Assembly (NCBI GenBank): GCA_024305745.1
Contig: JAHRBS010000008.1
Coordinates: forward strand, 806,001 to 870,000
Reading direction: 5' to 3'
DNA length: 64,000 nucleotides
Origin: Polyporus tsugae
Taxonomy: Eukaryota > Basidiomycota > Agaricomycetes > Polyporales > Polyporaceae
Every line of letters begins with the position of its first letter. Position 1 is the first letter of the stretch. This document shows positions 10,370 through 23,144 of the stretch, in pieces. The position numbers and the translations under genes are program-made. Under the pieces are notes generated by a model, which made no database searches, had not been told where the DNA came from, and saw nothing but the letters and a program-made list of their open reading frames with translations.

Positions 10370-12479
10370 TCACAGCACACTCAACGAAAGCAAGGACGAC
10401 AAAAGCACCGGAAGCACGCAACATCGACCCACTGCCCTACTCGACAGTCCCCGCACGCCGATCGCAGCGTTCGAATTGCCCGCTGCGGCGGTGGCCAGGC
10501 CCCCAGGCAGACCATGCGCGGGATCCCAAGTCCTCGGGCTGCTCGCTTCGATGACGCTGGTGCTCGTCGGAGCAGCCTCAGTTGTCGCTATATGCGAATA
10601 TACCCAGTCAATATCAAACTCAATTAGAGCGAATAGGAAGAGGGCCCACTCACAATCGAACTCTCCGCCGTTCGCCTCCGCCTCCTGCGCCGCCTCCTGC
10701 AGGAGCTCCTCCGCGTCGTCCGGCACGAGCGACAGGAACCCGATGCGCGGCGGGTCCGCCGAGGGATGCGTCAGGTTCCCGTAGTAGAACGCGACGAGCG
10801 TGCTCTTCAGGAACGGGTCGCCGAGGCTCCAGGTGAACAAAGCACCGGAGCTCGGCGCGTCGGTGCTAACAACGTTGCTCGCGACGCACGTCGTCGAGTT
10901 GTGGGCGGCGTTCTGCGTGATGAAGTCGCGCGGGTCGACGGGGAAGAGGGTGCCACCGATCTGGAAGGCAAGGCGGTGCGCGCTGGTGCAGGGGAGGAGG
11001 GGCGAGAGCGAGGAATTAGACGCGTAGGTGGTGGAGACTTTTGAGAGGACGCTGCTGACGACGTCGGACGGGCCCCGGATGAGGGAGTTGCCCTGTGTGC
11101 AGGTCAGTTGAGCGACGTCAGTCAAGGGGAACGGGACGAGGGACCACATACAGTATCGATCAGCGCAGAAAGACTAGGTTGGCTGATCCCGTTCGCCGTT
11201 TGGGTAGTATCAGCTAGTTTCTCTCCGTCGAGGTAGACGCCGTCGAGTGGTATCTCCCAACGTCTGTATGCAGATCGTCGTCGGCAAAACAAAACGATGT
11301 ATGCACTAACTGATACTCACAAAGGATAGGTTTCACTTGAAGCAAACGAGGGTGCACTAAGGCCTCCTTCTGCGGAGGAGTAGAGGCGGACAGGAACCCA
11401 AGTCAAACTTGAGTTGTCGACGCCATCCGGGAGTTGCCCAATAGTGAGCTGCCCGGAACCGGAAATGTCAATCTGGTCACGCTGAAGTGTGATCTTAGAG
11501 TACCGTGAGTCACGGAGGCATGCATGGACGCATATAGTCACATACTGTGAAGAGCGGTTGATCCAGGACTCCGGCAAGTATTAGTCGAGGGACGATTGGT
11601 CCGTAATTTACGAATTGGCGAATAAAGTTGTCGGTCCCGGCAGTGTTGCCAAACTGCGTCGCGCAAAATTGTTAAATCCAAGCCGCATAGACTCACATTC
11701 TAGTGGACCTACCACTGATGTCACAGCCGCCTGACCAACAAAACTGTTAGGAGGAAGGTGAGCTACATGCTCATGGAGGAATGAAAAACAATGATAGTAC
11801 CTTTGCGAAGGAAAGCCGAGACCAAGGATTCCCGCACCACCGTTCGACACTGCAATGTTGTTCGTGTCGTTGACTGCAGCGAAGGTCTGGTTGGGGACTG
11901 TCAATCCAGCGAGAACTACATCGTCATGAGCGATGGGTCCCGCAGCATGCGTCCCAGTCGTAGAATCGCCGAAAAGGAGGTCCACAGAGCCTATCTGAGA
12001 CTGCTGGAAGGAATTCGTAACGGCATAACGTTGCGCGGAGGAGCTCTTGCACGTGTCTGTCTGGCAGGCGTTGGAGATGGCCCAGAGATCGGAGGACCCG
12101 GTGTCTAAACCCACGACGTCAGAAAATTCTTGCCGGTGCTCGAGCTCGCCCGTGGCCGCAGATCCCGAAATATGATACTTACCGAGGTTGAGGGAGACGG
12201 TAGAGTTGCCGACCGTCACCGCGACGAGGTAGGTGCTGCCGATGGGGGTTAGAATGGGGAGCGGATCAAACCTAGATAGCGAGTAACGTACAGATCGTTG
12301 ACATCACCCAGACCAACTATTCCCCCCACGGCATTCCCATCAAGGGCACGGATCCCAGAGCTCCTCGCAAAGGAGACGACGCCGCCCTTTGTGGCGGAAT
12401 TAAGGGTGAAGAGAGTGGTGGTGGAAACGAGTGCAGGGAGAGAGAACTGGAGGAGGACCAAGGCGCGCCACGATGACAT
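10370..12479 (-). CDS. Secreted, probably GPI-anchored aspartic peptidase (A1, pepsin family)
   Basis: Predicted extracellular endopeptidase of about 560 residues from nine exons. The N-terminus MSSWRALVLLQFSLPALVS is a signal peptide. The first active-site motif DTGSSDLW lies at about 12104, its Asp codon split by a phase-1 intron. The second, DTGNS, is split by a phase-0 intron (11152 and 11093). The flap reads LLFGDSTTG, so the usual flap tyrosine is phenylalanine. The C-terminal lobe carries TLFPVDPRDF and YYGNLTHPSADPPRIGFL. After a short Ser/Thr/Ala-rich linker the chain ends in a hydrophobic tail (CCVLPVLLSSLLSLSVL), the usual form of a GPI signal or tail anchor. A relative with lost motifs lies at 36031-37803 and a broken one at 9165-9417. 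Confidence 0.88.
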
Positions 12480-13071
12480 CAGGCACTGGCAGGCGCGAGC
12501 GGGGAGAGCCTCTCACAAGGCTTGTGCAGGGCCTGCCTTTTCTACGTGCTGCGCAGCTTGGCTATGGCGGCGGAGGGCCTAGGAGCAGGTGCGCGTGTCG
12601 TCGTCCGGTCGAGGGCCGTCGGTAAGGCGGTGGTCGTCGGATGAGGTGTTCTTGCCGTCATCTCACTTATATCCACAGTCCAAGTCCGGCGAAGGCCATC
12701 CTCCTGCGAGTTTCGTGCATCATCTGTCACAAGGCACAGCACGCCAAGCAATGTCATCTCGCCTTTTGCCGCCGCCGGCTCCTTCCCGCAGCCTCGAGCT
12801 CTGACCGCATGGCCGCGAATGCCATAGGCGTAGACGGCGCAGCATGCTTGTCGTCAACCTTCACGGCAGCAGGGCATCGAGACGGAATTACACAACACTG
12901 GGGTGGGAACCGTTCGACCAAATAGGCACTACCCTCCAATGTATTTTCACGCGAACAACGGACGCGGGGTTCGGGATGTCAATGATAGATGTTACAGCAC
13001 GTACGATTCGGCTTCTTTTCAAACACACGTTTAACTTCCACTGACCAGGCAGACTCAGCCACCGCCACGCA
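12480..13071. other. Intergenic, no gene seen
   Basis: Upstream of the aspartic peptidase and downstream of HOM6. Only short overlapping frames are present, with no recognised element. Confidence 0.5.
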
Positions 13072-14447
13072 TCAGGCCAGCTTCAACAGGTCGCTCATTA
13101 CACCCATCGCCGTCACCGCCGCACCAGCCCCCGCCCCCTGCACGACCAGCGGCCGCGCCCCGTACCGCGCCGTGTGGAACATGATGATGTTGTCCGAGCC
13201 GCCGAGTGCCGTGGCGAAAGGGTGCGTCACCGGGTATCTGGCGCATTGGCAAAAACATACAATACATGAGAAAACATGCGCGCGAATGCCCTGAAGGGAG
13301 GCGTACTTCTCTAGATCCGCCTTGATTGTCCCAGTCTCCACATCGACCACGCCTGCGTAGCGGAGGACGTGTCCTTCTCCGATCGCATCCGCACGGAGCT
13401 TGTCGAACTGCGCGTCGAACTCTGGCAGACGTCGAATAAACTCATCTCCAGACGCGATGCCTTCCAGTTCTGGTGGGATCAGCGACCTCGTGCTTACGGA
13501 CTGGTACCCAGCCGGCAGGGCGGAGCGCAGCGAGGGGATGAGGCGGGAGAGAATAGTGAGCTTGCGCGCGACGTCCGCGCCGTTGAGGTCGTCGGCTGGG
13601 TGGGGCTCCTAGATAACAGGGCGCGATGAATGGCCATGGAATGGAATGGGAAGCGTAGAGAAGGGTGCAATGAGGATAACGCACCGTATAGCCCTTCTCC
13701 CGCGCCCCGCGCACGACCGAAGAGAAGCTCGGTCCGCCCTCTTTGCCGGTCGAGAACTCGTTGAAGATGTAGCTCATTGTCCCCGAAAACACGCCCTCGA
13801 TCTTCGTCACCTGCGGCTCCCCCAGTCAATCACCCCTCTAAATCACCATCCGCACACGCCGCCGCCGCCATCACCACGCACGCATATATAGAGTCTAAAC
13901 GCACCTGATCCCCGGTGGCGACGAGGTCCCTGAGCGTCGAGATGACGGGCAGGCCCGCGCCGACGGTAGCCTCGTTGAGGAACTTCGCGCCGCCCTCGAG
14001 CCCCGCGGTCAGGATCTGCTCGTACAGCGCGAGCTCGCCTGAGAACGCCTTCTTGTTAGGCGTGACGACGTGCACCCCCAGCCGGAGGAACGACGTGTAG
14101 AGCGCGGCGACCTCGTTCGAGGACGTGTTGTCGACGAGCACGGCCTCCTGCCCCGGCCGCACCAGCGCCGCGAGCTCGCGCAGGAGGAACTGTAGGTCCG
14201 CCTTCCGCCCGCTGCTCGCGAGCTCCGCCTTCCAGTCCCAGTTCGCGGCTTGCGTTTGCGTCTGTGAGGGGGAGAGGCCGTCGGGGTGGAAGAGGAGCGA
14301 CTTGGAGGAGGAGAGGGCGACGAGGCGGAAGGGGCTCGGTTGGAGGGCTTGGAGCTGCCTGACTAGCTCGGCACCCACGAGGCCGACGCCGACGATGGCA
14401 ACGCGGAAGGTTTTCGCTGTGGATGTGATGCCCAGTGCAGATGCCAT
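13072..14447 (-). CDS. HOM6: Homoserine dehydrogenase
   Basis: Cytosolic enzyme reducing aspartate semialdehyde to homoserine with NAD(P)H, the branch point to threonine and methionine. Four exons (14447-13905, 13810-13685, 13608-13307, 13237-13072) give 378 residues, the usual fungal length without an aspartokinase domain. The nucleotide-binding loop is VAIVGVGLVGAELV near the N-terminus. NTSSNEVA and VTPNKKAFSG carry the conserved substrate and lysine region, ATVGAGLPVISTLRDL follows, and EPHPADDLNGADVARKLTIL is the catalytic-domain signature. The end YPVTHPFATALGGSDNIIMF is typical. The first ATG with a clean Rossmann start is 14447. No defects seen. Confidence 0.95.
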
Positions 14448-14935
14448 GGTCGTCGAGGTTGGCGAAGGCAAAGCAATGTAGCCAACGAACGTAGATTGTA
14501 CGCAGATGAGCTGCGTCGCCACATTCGAGTCACAGTCGTCGCTGGTTCATCTGAGCTCGTCATTGTTTCCCGCGGTGGGCTCAATTGTTTGGTCATGCAG
14601 TGTGGGCATTATAGGTTGTATAGGTACATGCGGAGCGTTAAATGAAGCGGTGTGGGGAATAAGGTATCGCGATGGGTGTGGGGTAGTCGTAATGGAGACG
14701 TGATGTGCATGGAGAGCGTGTCTAACGTGAAATCCGTGGACGGTACTTGTAATAGTAATACAAAGTCCCAGCGTAAGCAAGAAAGCAGGTGCGATATGAA
14801 GTGATCTGGTGTTCTAGCAGCACATACCCAACGGATGAGACAGTGCATTAACGTCTGAATATGACCTTGAAGATATCGTATGAATCTATAACGTTTTGTG
14901 GGCCATTTCAATGGCCGACGAGCCCAAAATCAATG
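14448..14935. other. Intergenic between HOM6 and the WD40 gene
   Basis: 488 bases holding the HOM6 promoter and the 3' end of the downstream-oriented WD40 gene, both on the minus strand. No further gene, repeat or RNA was recognised. Confidence 0.5.
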
Positions 14936-17900
14936 TCAGCTGCTCCCAAAGACTTGGCTGCTGAAAGTGACGACGGAAGGCCGGGCTTGCGGCAGCGTCC
15001 CTAGCCCATTCGGGGCAGAACTAGAGCCAGGAAGACTAGTGTTCAAGATTCCGGGAGTGTTAGTGCCGGGACAACTTGAAGAAGCGGGCCCGTCGGGCGA
15101 CTCGCTGATTAGCTGCGCGACAGGGCTGTCCGTGCGGTATTCGGCGTCGTATGGGTTCGGCGTCGCCGTGCCAGGCGTGTTGGTGGCATTAGTGGTCGCG
15201 CGACTCGGGGAGAAGACAGAGCTGGCGTCCGAACCTAAGACGGTGCTCGGCGAGGGCGACGTCCAGATCCTGACCGCGCCGTCGTGCGAGCCGGTCGCGA
15301 ACATGAAGGTGTCCCAGGCGTGGTTCCAGGCTATGCAGGTCAGATCGCCGCCGACAGTTTGAGAACGGATGTGGTGCAGGAGCGTGCCGGATTCCCGGTC
15401 CCATATGTGAACGTCCCCGGCTGGAAGCAGAAGCAGATGAGCAAACCCATGTACGTTTGGGAAGGGAGTACGAACCTTTTCCGGCGCATAGTACCAGTTG
15501 GTCGTTCTTGCCACCGAAGTAACTTGGTCCTGCAAAGTCGACTGGGGTTTTTGGCATGTACGTGTGCCGCAACGATAAGCGCATTTCTAAAGACGTAGAA
15601 TTCGAGTTTTTCTTGATCGGATCGAGTTTCCATAGCTGGGGTGGTGCCTAACGCATTGACATGAATAAGGTTGAATAGTACCTGGAGGAGACGGTCTGCA
15701 TTACCTTGTTCTCATAACTGACCAGAGCCACATGGTCGTTTCTGGCTAGTGTGATGTCACGAACCTCATGCAGTACTGGTACACGACTAGATCCATGTCA
15801 GCTCGGACTCGAATCCAGTACTCTGGAGAGAGGCCCACTTCTCGATCTTTTCCGTTTCCATGTTGTACACTGCGGGTGCACAGTCAGCCTAGCTCACCAC
15901 TACATACTTGATGCCGTTGCCTACCTAGGATTTGCTTCTCCGCTCGGCACTTGCTGGGGTGCAGGCCATCCATGGATGCTGTCATAGTCCCAACACAAAC
16001 CATGCGTGCCTGGTCTTGGGTGATCGCAACGTCGTGTATAATCAACCGCTCGAAGTGGTACGTAGCAAGGACCGTGCCGTTCAGATCGAGCTTCGTGACA
16101 TCGCTGCCCTCCACCGACAGGAAGCCTGGACGATCAAAAGTACTAGATCAGCACCGTCCTGGAACGGGTAAACGCATCTCCAGCAATGCCGATGACAACT
16201 CACCTTCGGCGCCTGGAAGCCATGCAATGGACTGGACGTTCCTGCGGCGATCAATCGTCTTCTTGCACACGCCATCCTCTGTCCAGACCTTGACGCCACG
16301 ACCGAGCTTTGTGAGCAGCAGATTGCCGCTGGGGGACCACGCCACTTGTCCGACAAAGCCTTGAGGGTGCGCCAGGATACGATGGGACGTGAATTGTTCC
16401 TGAAGCGGATCGTGTTTGGAAAGGAGCGAACCTACGCCACTGGTAGGGATACTTACGCCGACTTTGAAGATCACCGATGTCCGATCCCAACTGCACGCAA
16501 GCACTCGTCAGCCATCTCCACCATCCTGCGCAGACGGGTGGTCTCCTTACCTCGATGTCGCCAAGAAGTTACCGCTGGGCGAGAACTGCAGATGCCTTAC
16601 CAACGCCGAATGCGCCTCGAAGCTCTGCGTCGTCTGCAAGCTCCGCAGCTTCGGCATCAGCGTCCCAACCCGCGAGTTCTTCAGCATCCCCACGGGCTCC
16701 GCCTCCCGCCCCATCCCGTCCGACGACATCGTCCTTTGCCTCCTCGGGTTCCGGCCCGCGACCGGGAACGCAGCCGATGCCGCACGCATCTGGATCACCG
16801 CACGCACGGCGTTTGCGAACCGGCCCCGCCCACGCGTCACCGTCAGTGGCCCACCAGGGGAGTCGCTCATCACGCTCGCACCGTCCCCGCCCTCCCCGCC
16901 GTCGAACGACGTCACCGTCGGCGCGCGCACCTCCGCAATGGGCAGCAGCGGGCCCGCGTCCGACCCCACGCGCCGGAACGCTGACGTCGGCGACATCGGC
17001 TCGGGGCTTGCGCACTCGGGCCCAGGCGTGACCGCGCGCTCTGCGTCGTACTTCTCATCGTCGCTGCCTAAGCTCAGGCGGGACACGGCACGCGCGCTGA
17101 ACTCGGACACGCGCTCTCCGAAGAGGCGGAAGCGCTCTGCCGTCCAGCGCGAGCACCCGCGCGCGACCTCGCGGGGCTCGTAGATGAGCCACTTGGCGCC
17201 GTGGGTGGACTTGATGCGCACTTTGGTCTCGGAGATGACATCTGCGAGCCACTTGGTGCCGTTGTGCCGGGAGAAAGTCCAGCGCTCGGACGCGAACCAG
17301 GCGGACACGGCGGTGAGGCCGACGATGCTGCAGGCGGAGAAGACGGTGGTGAGCGTGCAGGTGACTTGGTGCTGCCCGGAGGAGTAGGCGAAGAGGACGA
17401 GGCCGATGGAGAAGCAGGCGACGGAGAGGACGAGGAAGGCCAGCGGGGATCGCTTGATCCAGATGAGCACCCACCATGGGACGCGGTGTCCTGGAGAGCG
17501 GCTGGAAGGGCAGGTTAGAAGCGGGTCGCAAACAATAGAGGGAGGGGACGCACTACATCGCCTGTTTCCAGGTGACCCCGAGGAGACTGTTCACCGCGGC
17601 CCCGATACTGAATACCAACGATGTGAACCAGAACGAGTTCACGGCATTCTGTAATGGGGTATCGTGCATATCGAACGAGAACTGCATGGTCGTGGCCGTA
17701 ACGGCGGAGAAGAACGTCGCCACAGTACTGAGGTTGAGCAGGTTCTGGCTGGCATGCTTCTGCGCGAAACGAATCGTAGGGACACCTGTTTCACGGCGAC
17801 TGAGATTAATATTCGAAACACTGGTGCGTGACGATGTTGCAGAGACAAACCGATCTCTATGAACACCGACAACGAGGCGGTGATATTGTCTATGTGTTCG

Positions 17901-18768
17901 CCCATCTCGCCGCTGAGGTCGTGCAGGTAGCGCTGCACTGCTGGGAACCTGAACTCCTTCTCGTACTGCCTCAACGAAGATGCCCAGTACTACCAAATCA
18001 CGGTTATTCCTTCTGTTTTGAACGAAGCCAGGAATACGGTGATGCGTACCTTCAAGTCACCCTCTAATGACAGTACTGCGGCATTGACCGCCTCGTCCGT
18101 AAACTCCGGAAACTCGTTCAAGCAGTCCAGGAACGTCGTGACATCGTGTGCAAACATCTGGAGCTGCTCAGGGAAGTCTTCCGGGTCCAACTTCTCCATC
18201 ACGATCGGGTTGTGGACGTGCTGTGGTGCTCTATCTCGCGCCCTCTTGCGGTACTGCGCCATTTGAGGGTTCGTCAAGGACTCCCGTGTCTGACGCGAGA
18301 CCTTTCGCGGGAAGAGGTCAGCGGCGTTTTCGCGGAAGAGGTAGAGGATTTGCGCCAAACGGCCACGGAGGTGATAGGAAGATGAGAGGATGCCGACAGA
18401 GCTTCCTAGTTGACGAGCGGCGTTCGCAAAGTTGCGCAGCTGAGGATACGATCAGCTTGAAGCTTCCTGGCACGCGACCTGGAAGTGAGCGCACCTCCTT
18501 GTCGAGGTTCATAACCCGTCGCTGAAACTTGTTGAATGCGTCTGCGCCGACTTTCTGCAGATGCTCGTCGACGGTCGCTGGAGGAAGCGGGATCGTAAGA
18601 GAAACTGTAAGCGCATATCAGCAGCAAGTACTCACGGACATCGTGATCGTCTTCGAAGCTTGGCTGTTGCAGCGGGCCCACTGTGGAGTTTCGATTAGTC
18701 CATGCGAGTAAGTGGAGAGGAACGAAGCTACGTCGACCCAGTCTCAAATGCCGCTCTTCGAGATTCAT
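14936..18768 (-). CDS. Multi-pass membrane protein with C-terminal WD40 propeller
   Basis: About 1,000 residues from roughly a dozen exons. The N-terminal third is helical and amphipathic (AFNKFQRRVMNLDKELRNF, LAQILYLFRENAADLFPRK). Next come hydrophobic segments around TVATFFSAVTATTMQF, FWFTSLVFSIGAAVNSLLGV, LAFLVLSVACFSIGLVLFAY and TVFSACSIVGLTAVSAWFA, so about four membrane spans. A Ser/Pro-rich linker leads to WD repeats starting at QSFEAHSALVRHLQFSPSGNFLATS and ending DVHIWDRESGTLLHH and WDTFMFATGSHDGAVRIW. The repeat pattern recalls WDR26/GID7 propellers, but the membrane half is not part of that family. The fusion is probably a fungal-specific architecture. Function unknown. Confidence 0.8.
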
Positions 18769-19366
18769 TTTGGACGACGGAGCTGCGGAAGAGCTCTAGG
18801 CCGTATTCCTAGACGGACGTCTCAGTCATGCATCGACTTGTGGGATGAGCTTGTGCCATATCCCACATCTGGGAAGTTCTGTAGCTTCTGCTCCTTGATA
18901 CCCACGCAATCCGCTCCATTAAGCTCCATTTTTGCTCTCAAGACACGCCTTAGACAATCGTTGCGGGGCACTCCCACGCCAGGTAGGAACCAAATCAAGA
19001 AAGAGAACAAAATTCACGCATCCCGGAGAGAGCATTCGTCAAGAGCGTCGTCGCAGCGCTTGAGAAGGATATAACGTGAGGTGACGGGGAAGTGCCCCAC
19101 CCCTCGATACCAAACTCACTAGACGTACTACGCCCAACTCCAGCCTTATCTCTCCGGCACGCATTTTGTTTCGGGGCATGGTTCAATATGGCTGAGGACG
19201 AGACTGCAGCAACGAATGTGCGGTTGAACCGCAGCGTCTCTCACTTGATCTTGATGCATGAAGGGCAAAAGGAGGAAAGAAGGCGGCGCATGTCACGCCT
19301 TGGCGCGCAGGAATCCCGTCCCGGACTGTATGAAGAAGCTCCAAACTTTGCGGAAGACGTACCGGT
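18769..19366. other. Intergenic or 3' part of the adjacent unidentified gene
   Basis: This lies between the WD40 gene start and the small minus-strand gene at 19367-19661. The last exons of that gene may extend into it: after GELDG-type helical sequence a GTACGT donor and a CATACAG acceptor could continue the frame to about 19183. Nothing else recognised. Confidence 0.4.
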
Positions 19367-19661
19367 TCCATCCAGTTCCTCATCCTTGCTCAACTCCGCC
19401 AGTGCATCCAGCAAGCTCAACAGTGTCTGCTTCCGCTTGTGTTTCGTAGGGTCATGTCCTTCGGTGCCGTGACCCGCAGGTATCGCAGTGAGGTCGTTGG
19501 GGTTCGTTGGGGGTTCGTTGAGTCCTAAACGTGAGGTGTGAGTTAGTAAGGTCGCAATGGAGCATCGTCAATTTCTGTGACGACGGACCTCGACCCATGT
19601 TTTGGAGAGTGGTCTTGCCGCTGAGCTTGGGAATCCAGGGCTGCGTGATCGTTGTTGCCAA
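19367..19661 (-). CDS. Unidentified spliced gene, internal part
   Basis: Two exons are supported: 19661-19589 (LATTITQPWIPKLSGKTTLQ, then NMGRG) and 19524 to about 19367 (LNEPPTNPNDLTAIPAGHG, then KHKRKQTLLSLLDALAELS). They are joined by a GT-AG intron at 19588-19525 in phase 1. The second exon reads like a charged amphipathic helix. An upstream exon (LQLNPTTL before the intron at about 19700) and further coding-like sequence at 19740-19900 (ELRQRVKFVKSEGFSVGRA) may belong, but I could not connect them without a stop. I do not recognise the family. Both ends are uncertain. Confidence 0.4.
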
Positions 19662-20215
19662 CTGTAAAGTGTGATCAGAGCAAAAGTGCGGGCAGGTGTA
19701 AGCATAGAGATTCGCTCACAAGCGTCGTGGGGTTCAGTTGAAGGTCGTGAACTCGAGAACGGGCTCAGAACATGAACCGTTCGGAACCAGAAAGCGGTAT
19801 CGGCGACGTTGCGCATTGACGCTGATGGCCGCCAAGCACGCCCGCCCGACGGAGAAGCCTTCGGATTTGACAAATTTGACACGTTGCCGAAGTTCCTACC
19901 CTTCACCGTATTCATCCAGGATGCTGCTGGGCCATGCAATGGGACCCAAGTCTTCTTGATACAAATGTGGGTGCGGTCGTCAGAACGTGGACGACCTCGA
20001 GCTCCAGATCAGGCAAACTTGTCCCCTGCTGCACTTGTCGAGGCAATTGCATGATCTAGATTTCGAGAATTGAAAGTTGGGGTTAGGGGCTGATTGGGTT
20101 ATCCTGCCCTGATAAGTGGGTTAACTGATAAGAGAATCACGCTGGCAGCGTCTGAATTACCGACTTGTCGCCGAAAGCGAGCACCGCAACGACAAACACC
20201 TCTCATACCCGCTCC
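19662..20215. other. Possible 5' part of the unidentified minus gene; RUD3 promoter
   Basis: Coding-like minus-strand sequence at about 19740-19900 and 19975-20030 may be further exons of the gene at 19367-19661. The right-hand end is the promoter of RUD3. No repeat or RNA gene seen. Confidence 0.35.
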
Positions 20216-21961
20216 ATGTCCTCCTCTTCCGCATCCGACGTCGCCAGCAATGATGACTCGGCGTCGCGCAAGTCTCTCGACCGGGAGCGTATCCTTGGGT
20301 CCCCTCCACCGCTCAACGGGCTCAAGGCTGACGGGGATACGTCGCAAACTCACCACCAAAACGGTGACGCCGAAGACTTGGATCCTGTACAACGCCTCGA
20401 GCAAGAGCTGCAGCGGACGCGGGAGGAAAAGGATGCGCTCGCAACGCAATACCGGAATCTGCTTGCGAAACTGACTGCGATGCGGACGACGCTAGGGAAC
20501 AAGCTGAAGCAGGACGCCGTACGTACCTCCGTCCTCTCCGGCATGGACGTGTGTCCTCACCAGCGGATGCATAGGAAGAACTCGACCGTCAGGAGCAGCT
20601 TGTGCAACAGTTGACGGTGCAGAACGATGACCTCGCCGACACCGTCGAAACACTCAGGTCAGAGCTGATCGCGTCTAACGAAGAGGCCGAGCGCGCGTCC
20701 AGGGAGCTCGAGACCATGCGCAGCCGCGCGTTCCACGATAGCTCTCAGGAGACGTTCCTCCGCGAGCGGGAGCTGAGGGAAATGCAGGGAGAGCTTGAAC
20801 AGTGTCGAATAGAACGGGACGAGTGGGAGCAGAAGGCGCTTCAGGAACACATCGATGCGGACGAGGCCCGTACGGCTGCAGATTCTCTTAGCAGAGACAT
20901 GGAGATCGAGCGGGAGGCTAAGCAACGCGCGGAGACAAATCTGGAGGTCGAAAGGGAGAAGTGCGTCAACTTGCAGTCGGTATTGGAGGACTTTCAAGCC
21001 TGTACGTGCAAACCGACGTCATGTTCTTGCAGACAGCTCACGTTCTGGCAGCCAAAGATCACGAGCTCAAGCAAGCCGTCAAGGAGTACGAGACACAACT
21101 GACTCAGGTCACACAATCGCTGGCCGAGTTCAAGAGCCGTGCGCTGAACGCGGAACTTCAACTCGAAGAGAGCTCGACAAACAACTCTCGCGTGCAGGAG
21201 CTGGAGAGGGAGGTGAAGGAGAAGAGTGTTCTAGTTGGTAAACTGCGACAAGAAGGTCCGTCGTGAATGTGATTAGCGTCCCATGAACACTTCCTGACAA
21301 GTGTCTGTACACGCAGGTGTCATAATGAACGAGCACCTCATGGAAGCACTCCGTCGGTTAAGACGCTCGTCCTCGGATACAAACGTCGACAGACGTTTGG
21401 TCACTAATGTCCTACTGTCCTTCTTGACTACCCCTCGTGCCGACTCCAAACGCTTCGAGATGCTGTCCTTGTTGTCAACCGTCCTCCAATGGACTGACGA
21501 CGAACGAGAGAAGGCCGGACTCCAGCGTAGCGGCCCGTCCCAATCCCCTTCCGGTGGATCCCTGTGGGGACGATCCGCCACGTCTTCCCCCGCCGTCAAG
21601 CCCGTAGAGCTTCAGAAGACAGACGAGACGGAGGTTCGTTGCACTTGCTTCCACGCTGATCGCTTGGACTGGCGCTGACTCACGTCTGACCCAGTCTTTC
21701 TCCCGTCTATGGGTCGAATTCCTTCTCACGGAGGCCTCATCTGGAGAAAGCGGGTTACCGCCGCCTCCGCGGTCTCCTTCGCGACCGAACGGCTCCCTGC
21801 CCAGCACGCCGACACAGGCTTCGACGCGCATGTCGCCCTTAGGGCTCAACGGCACGCGTCGGTTACCTTCCTTCACCTCCGCCGCGATAGCGAGCTCCCC
21901 CGACCTCAGTGTGAGGCTGTCGAGTCCACCACCGAAGGGCAAGGACCGCGCGCTGTCGTGA
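20216..21961 (+). CDS. RUD3: Golgi golgin with GRAB domain, Rud3/GMAP-210-like
   Basis: Coiled-coil tether of the cis-Golgi, recruited by Arf GTPase. Five exons (20216-20518, 20575-21001, 21052-21255, 21317-21633, 21695-21961) give 505 residues. A Ser-rich head (1-60) leads into a long coiled coil from about 60 to 310 (EQELQRTREEKDALATQYRN, ELETMRSRAF, AKQRAETNLEVEREKC). The GRAB domain follows: NEHLMEALRRLRRSSSD then VDRRLVTNVLLSFLTTPRAD and KRFEMLSLLSTVLQWTDDER, the Arf1-binding module of this family. A Ser/Pro-rich tail ends the protein. The start is the first ATG after the upstream non-ATG frame. Confidence 0.9.
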
Positions 21962-22284
21962 TCCTGGTCTTGGATTGCTCGGCGCACCGTCTGCATACGT
22001 GGATCCTTGAACTCGGTGAACGGGGATATGGGGGCATGGACTGAAGCGCGCTATTATTTATTGGAGATCGGAGACCTGTCCAGCAGACCTGGGAGAGGGC
22101 ATCCGGAGCACACATCTTACTCACACTCATACATACCACTCGCATATTCGTTGACTTTCCGCAGTAAATATCTCAGCATTATCTGTAGTTCTAGCCATTC
22201 CAACTCCTTCGCGTTCGCGAGACGGAAGACTCAGACCCACAACCTTTGGCGGTGCGCACTACGCTAGTGAACCAATTTCCCCCG
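21962..22284. other. Intergenic, no gene seen
   Basis: 3' flank of RUD3 up to the left edge of the segmental duplication. No recognisable feature. Confidence 0.5.
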
Positions 22285-23144
22285 TGCCGTGATTCTGAGT
22301 AGAGGTGAGTGATGCCATTGCGTCATCAATCTACGGAGCTGATGCTCATCGGAACAGACAATGACAGAGTGTGCGAAGTAGCAGCCGGCGTGATGAGACG
22401 TACAGGGCGCGCGGTGGTTCTGCCGGGCCCATTGTGACTACTAATGACACAACTTTCCGGGATGAACACGCTTCTCGGGGTACTATTCCGCACGCGAAGT
22501 GGTGAGTCCATAACTCGGATTCATCGTCTCTTATTGTCGCACACTGAGCCATCGCAGAGTGTATCCTCGGATCCTACCCCAGTTAGAAGGAATAAAGGAG
22601 TGCGTGAGGTCGTATTGTTCAGACCGCTCATCAGGTGCGACAGCACGCGCAGAGTACGGGCGGCCGAATGACTGAACTGTAAGCCATCGACAGCGTACAG
22701 TTTCTACGTGGAATGCAGAAGCATGTACTCACAGTTCCGCCATGTATTTTTAGCCCGACGTATGCACCGTTCGTCTGATCGAGGCGGCGAAGCCGCTACG
22801 TGCGCTGCTTCTGACATTATCGAGGTTGGGTGCCAAGGCTACACGGCCTCAGGGAATTCAGTGCGTCGCCCTCTGTTTCCAATACCATGATAAATGTGGC
22901 GAGGCTGTACGAGTGCAGAAGTTGCTTGGAGTTAGGTCAACTGTGACTACGGTCGTGCTACACTTCTCAACCTTTCGCTTGCTTCACTCCTGGGCCTTCT
23001 GAGAATGCTGATAATATTGTACAGGATTGAATCAATGACCACATAGAATTTTATGCCTGTGACACCATCAACGTGCCTGGTACCAGGACATCTACGATGG
23101 TGCGGCGGCTAACTACGTATACCCTGCCATGCCACGGGTAATCC

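Noticed and set aside
22444..22671. Conserved small protein in the upstream block of both duplication units
   Set aside because: Frames starting MTQLSGMNTLLG occur in both units but diverge by frame-breaking indels downstream, and the opposite strand looks equally conserved, so the similarity reflects DNA duplication rather than coding constraint.
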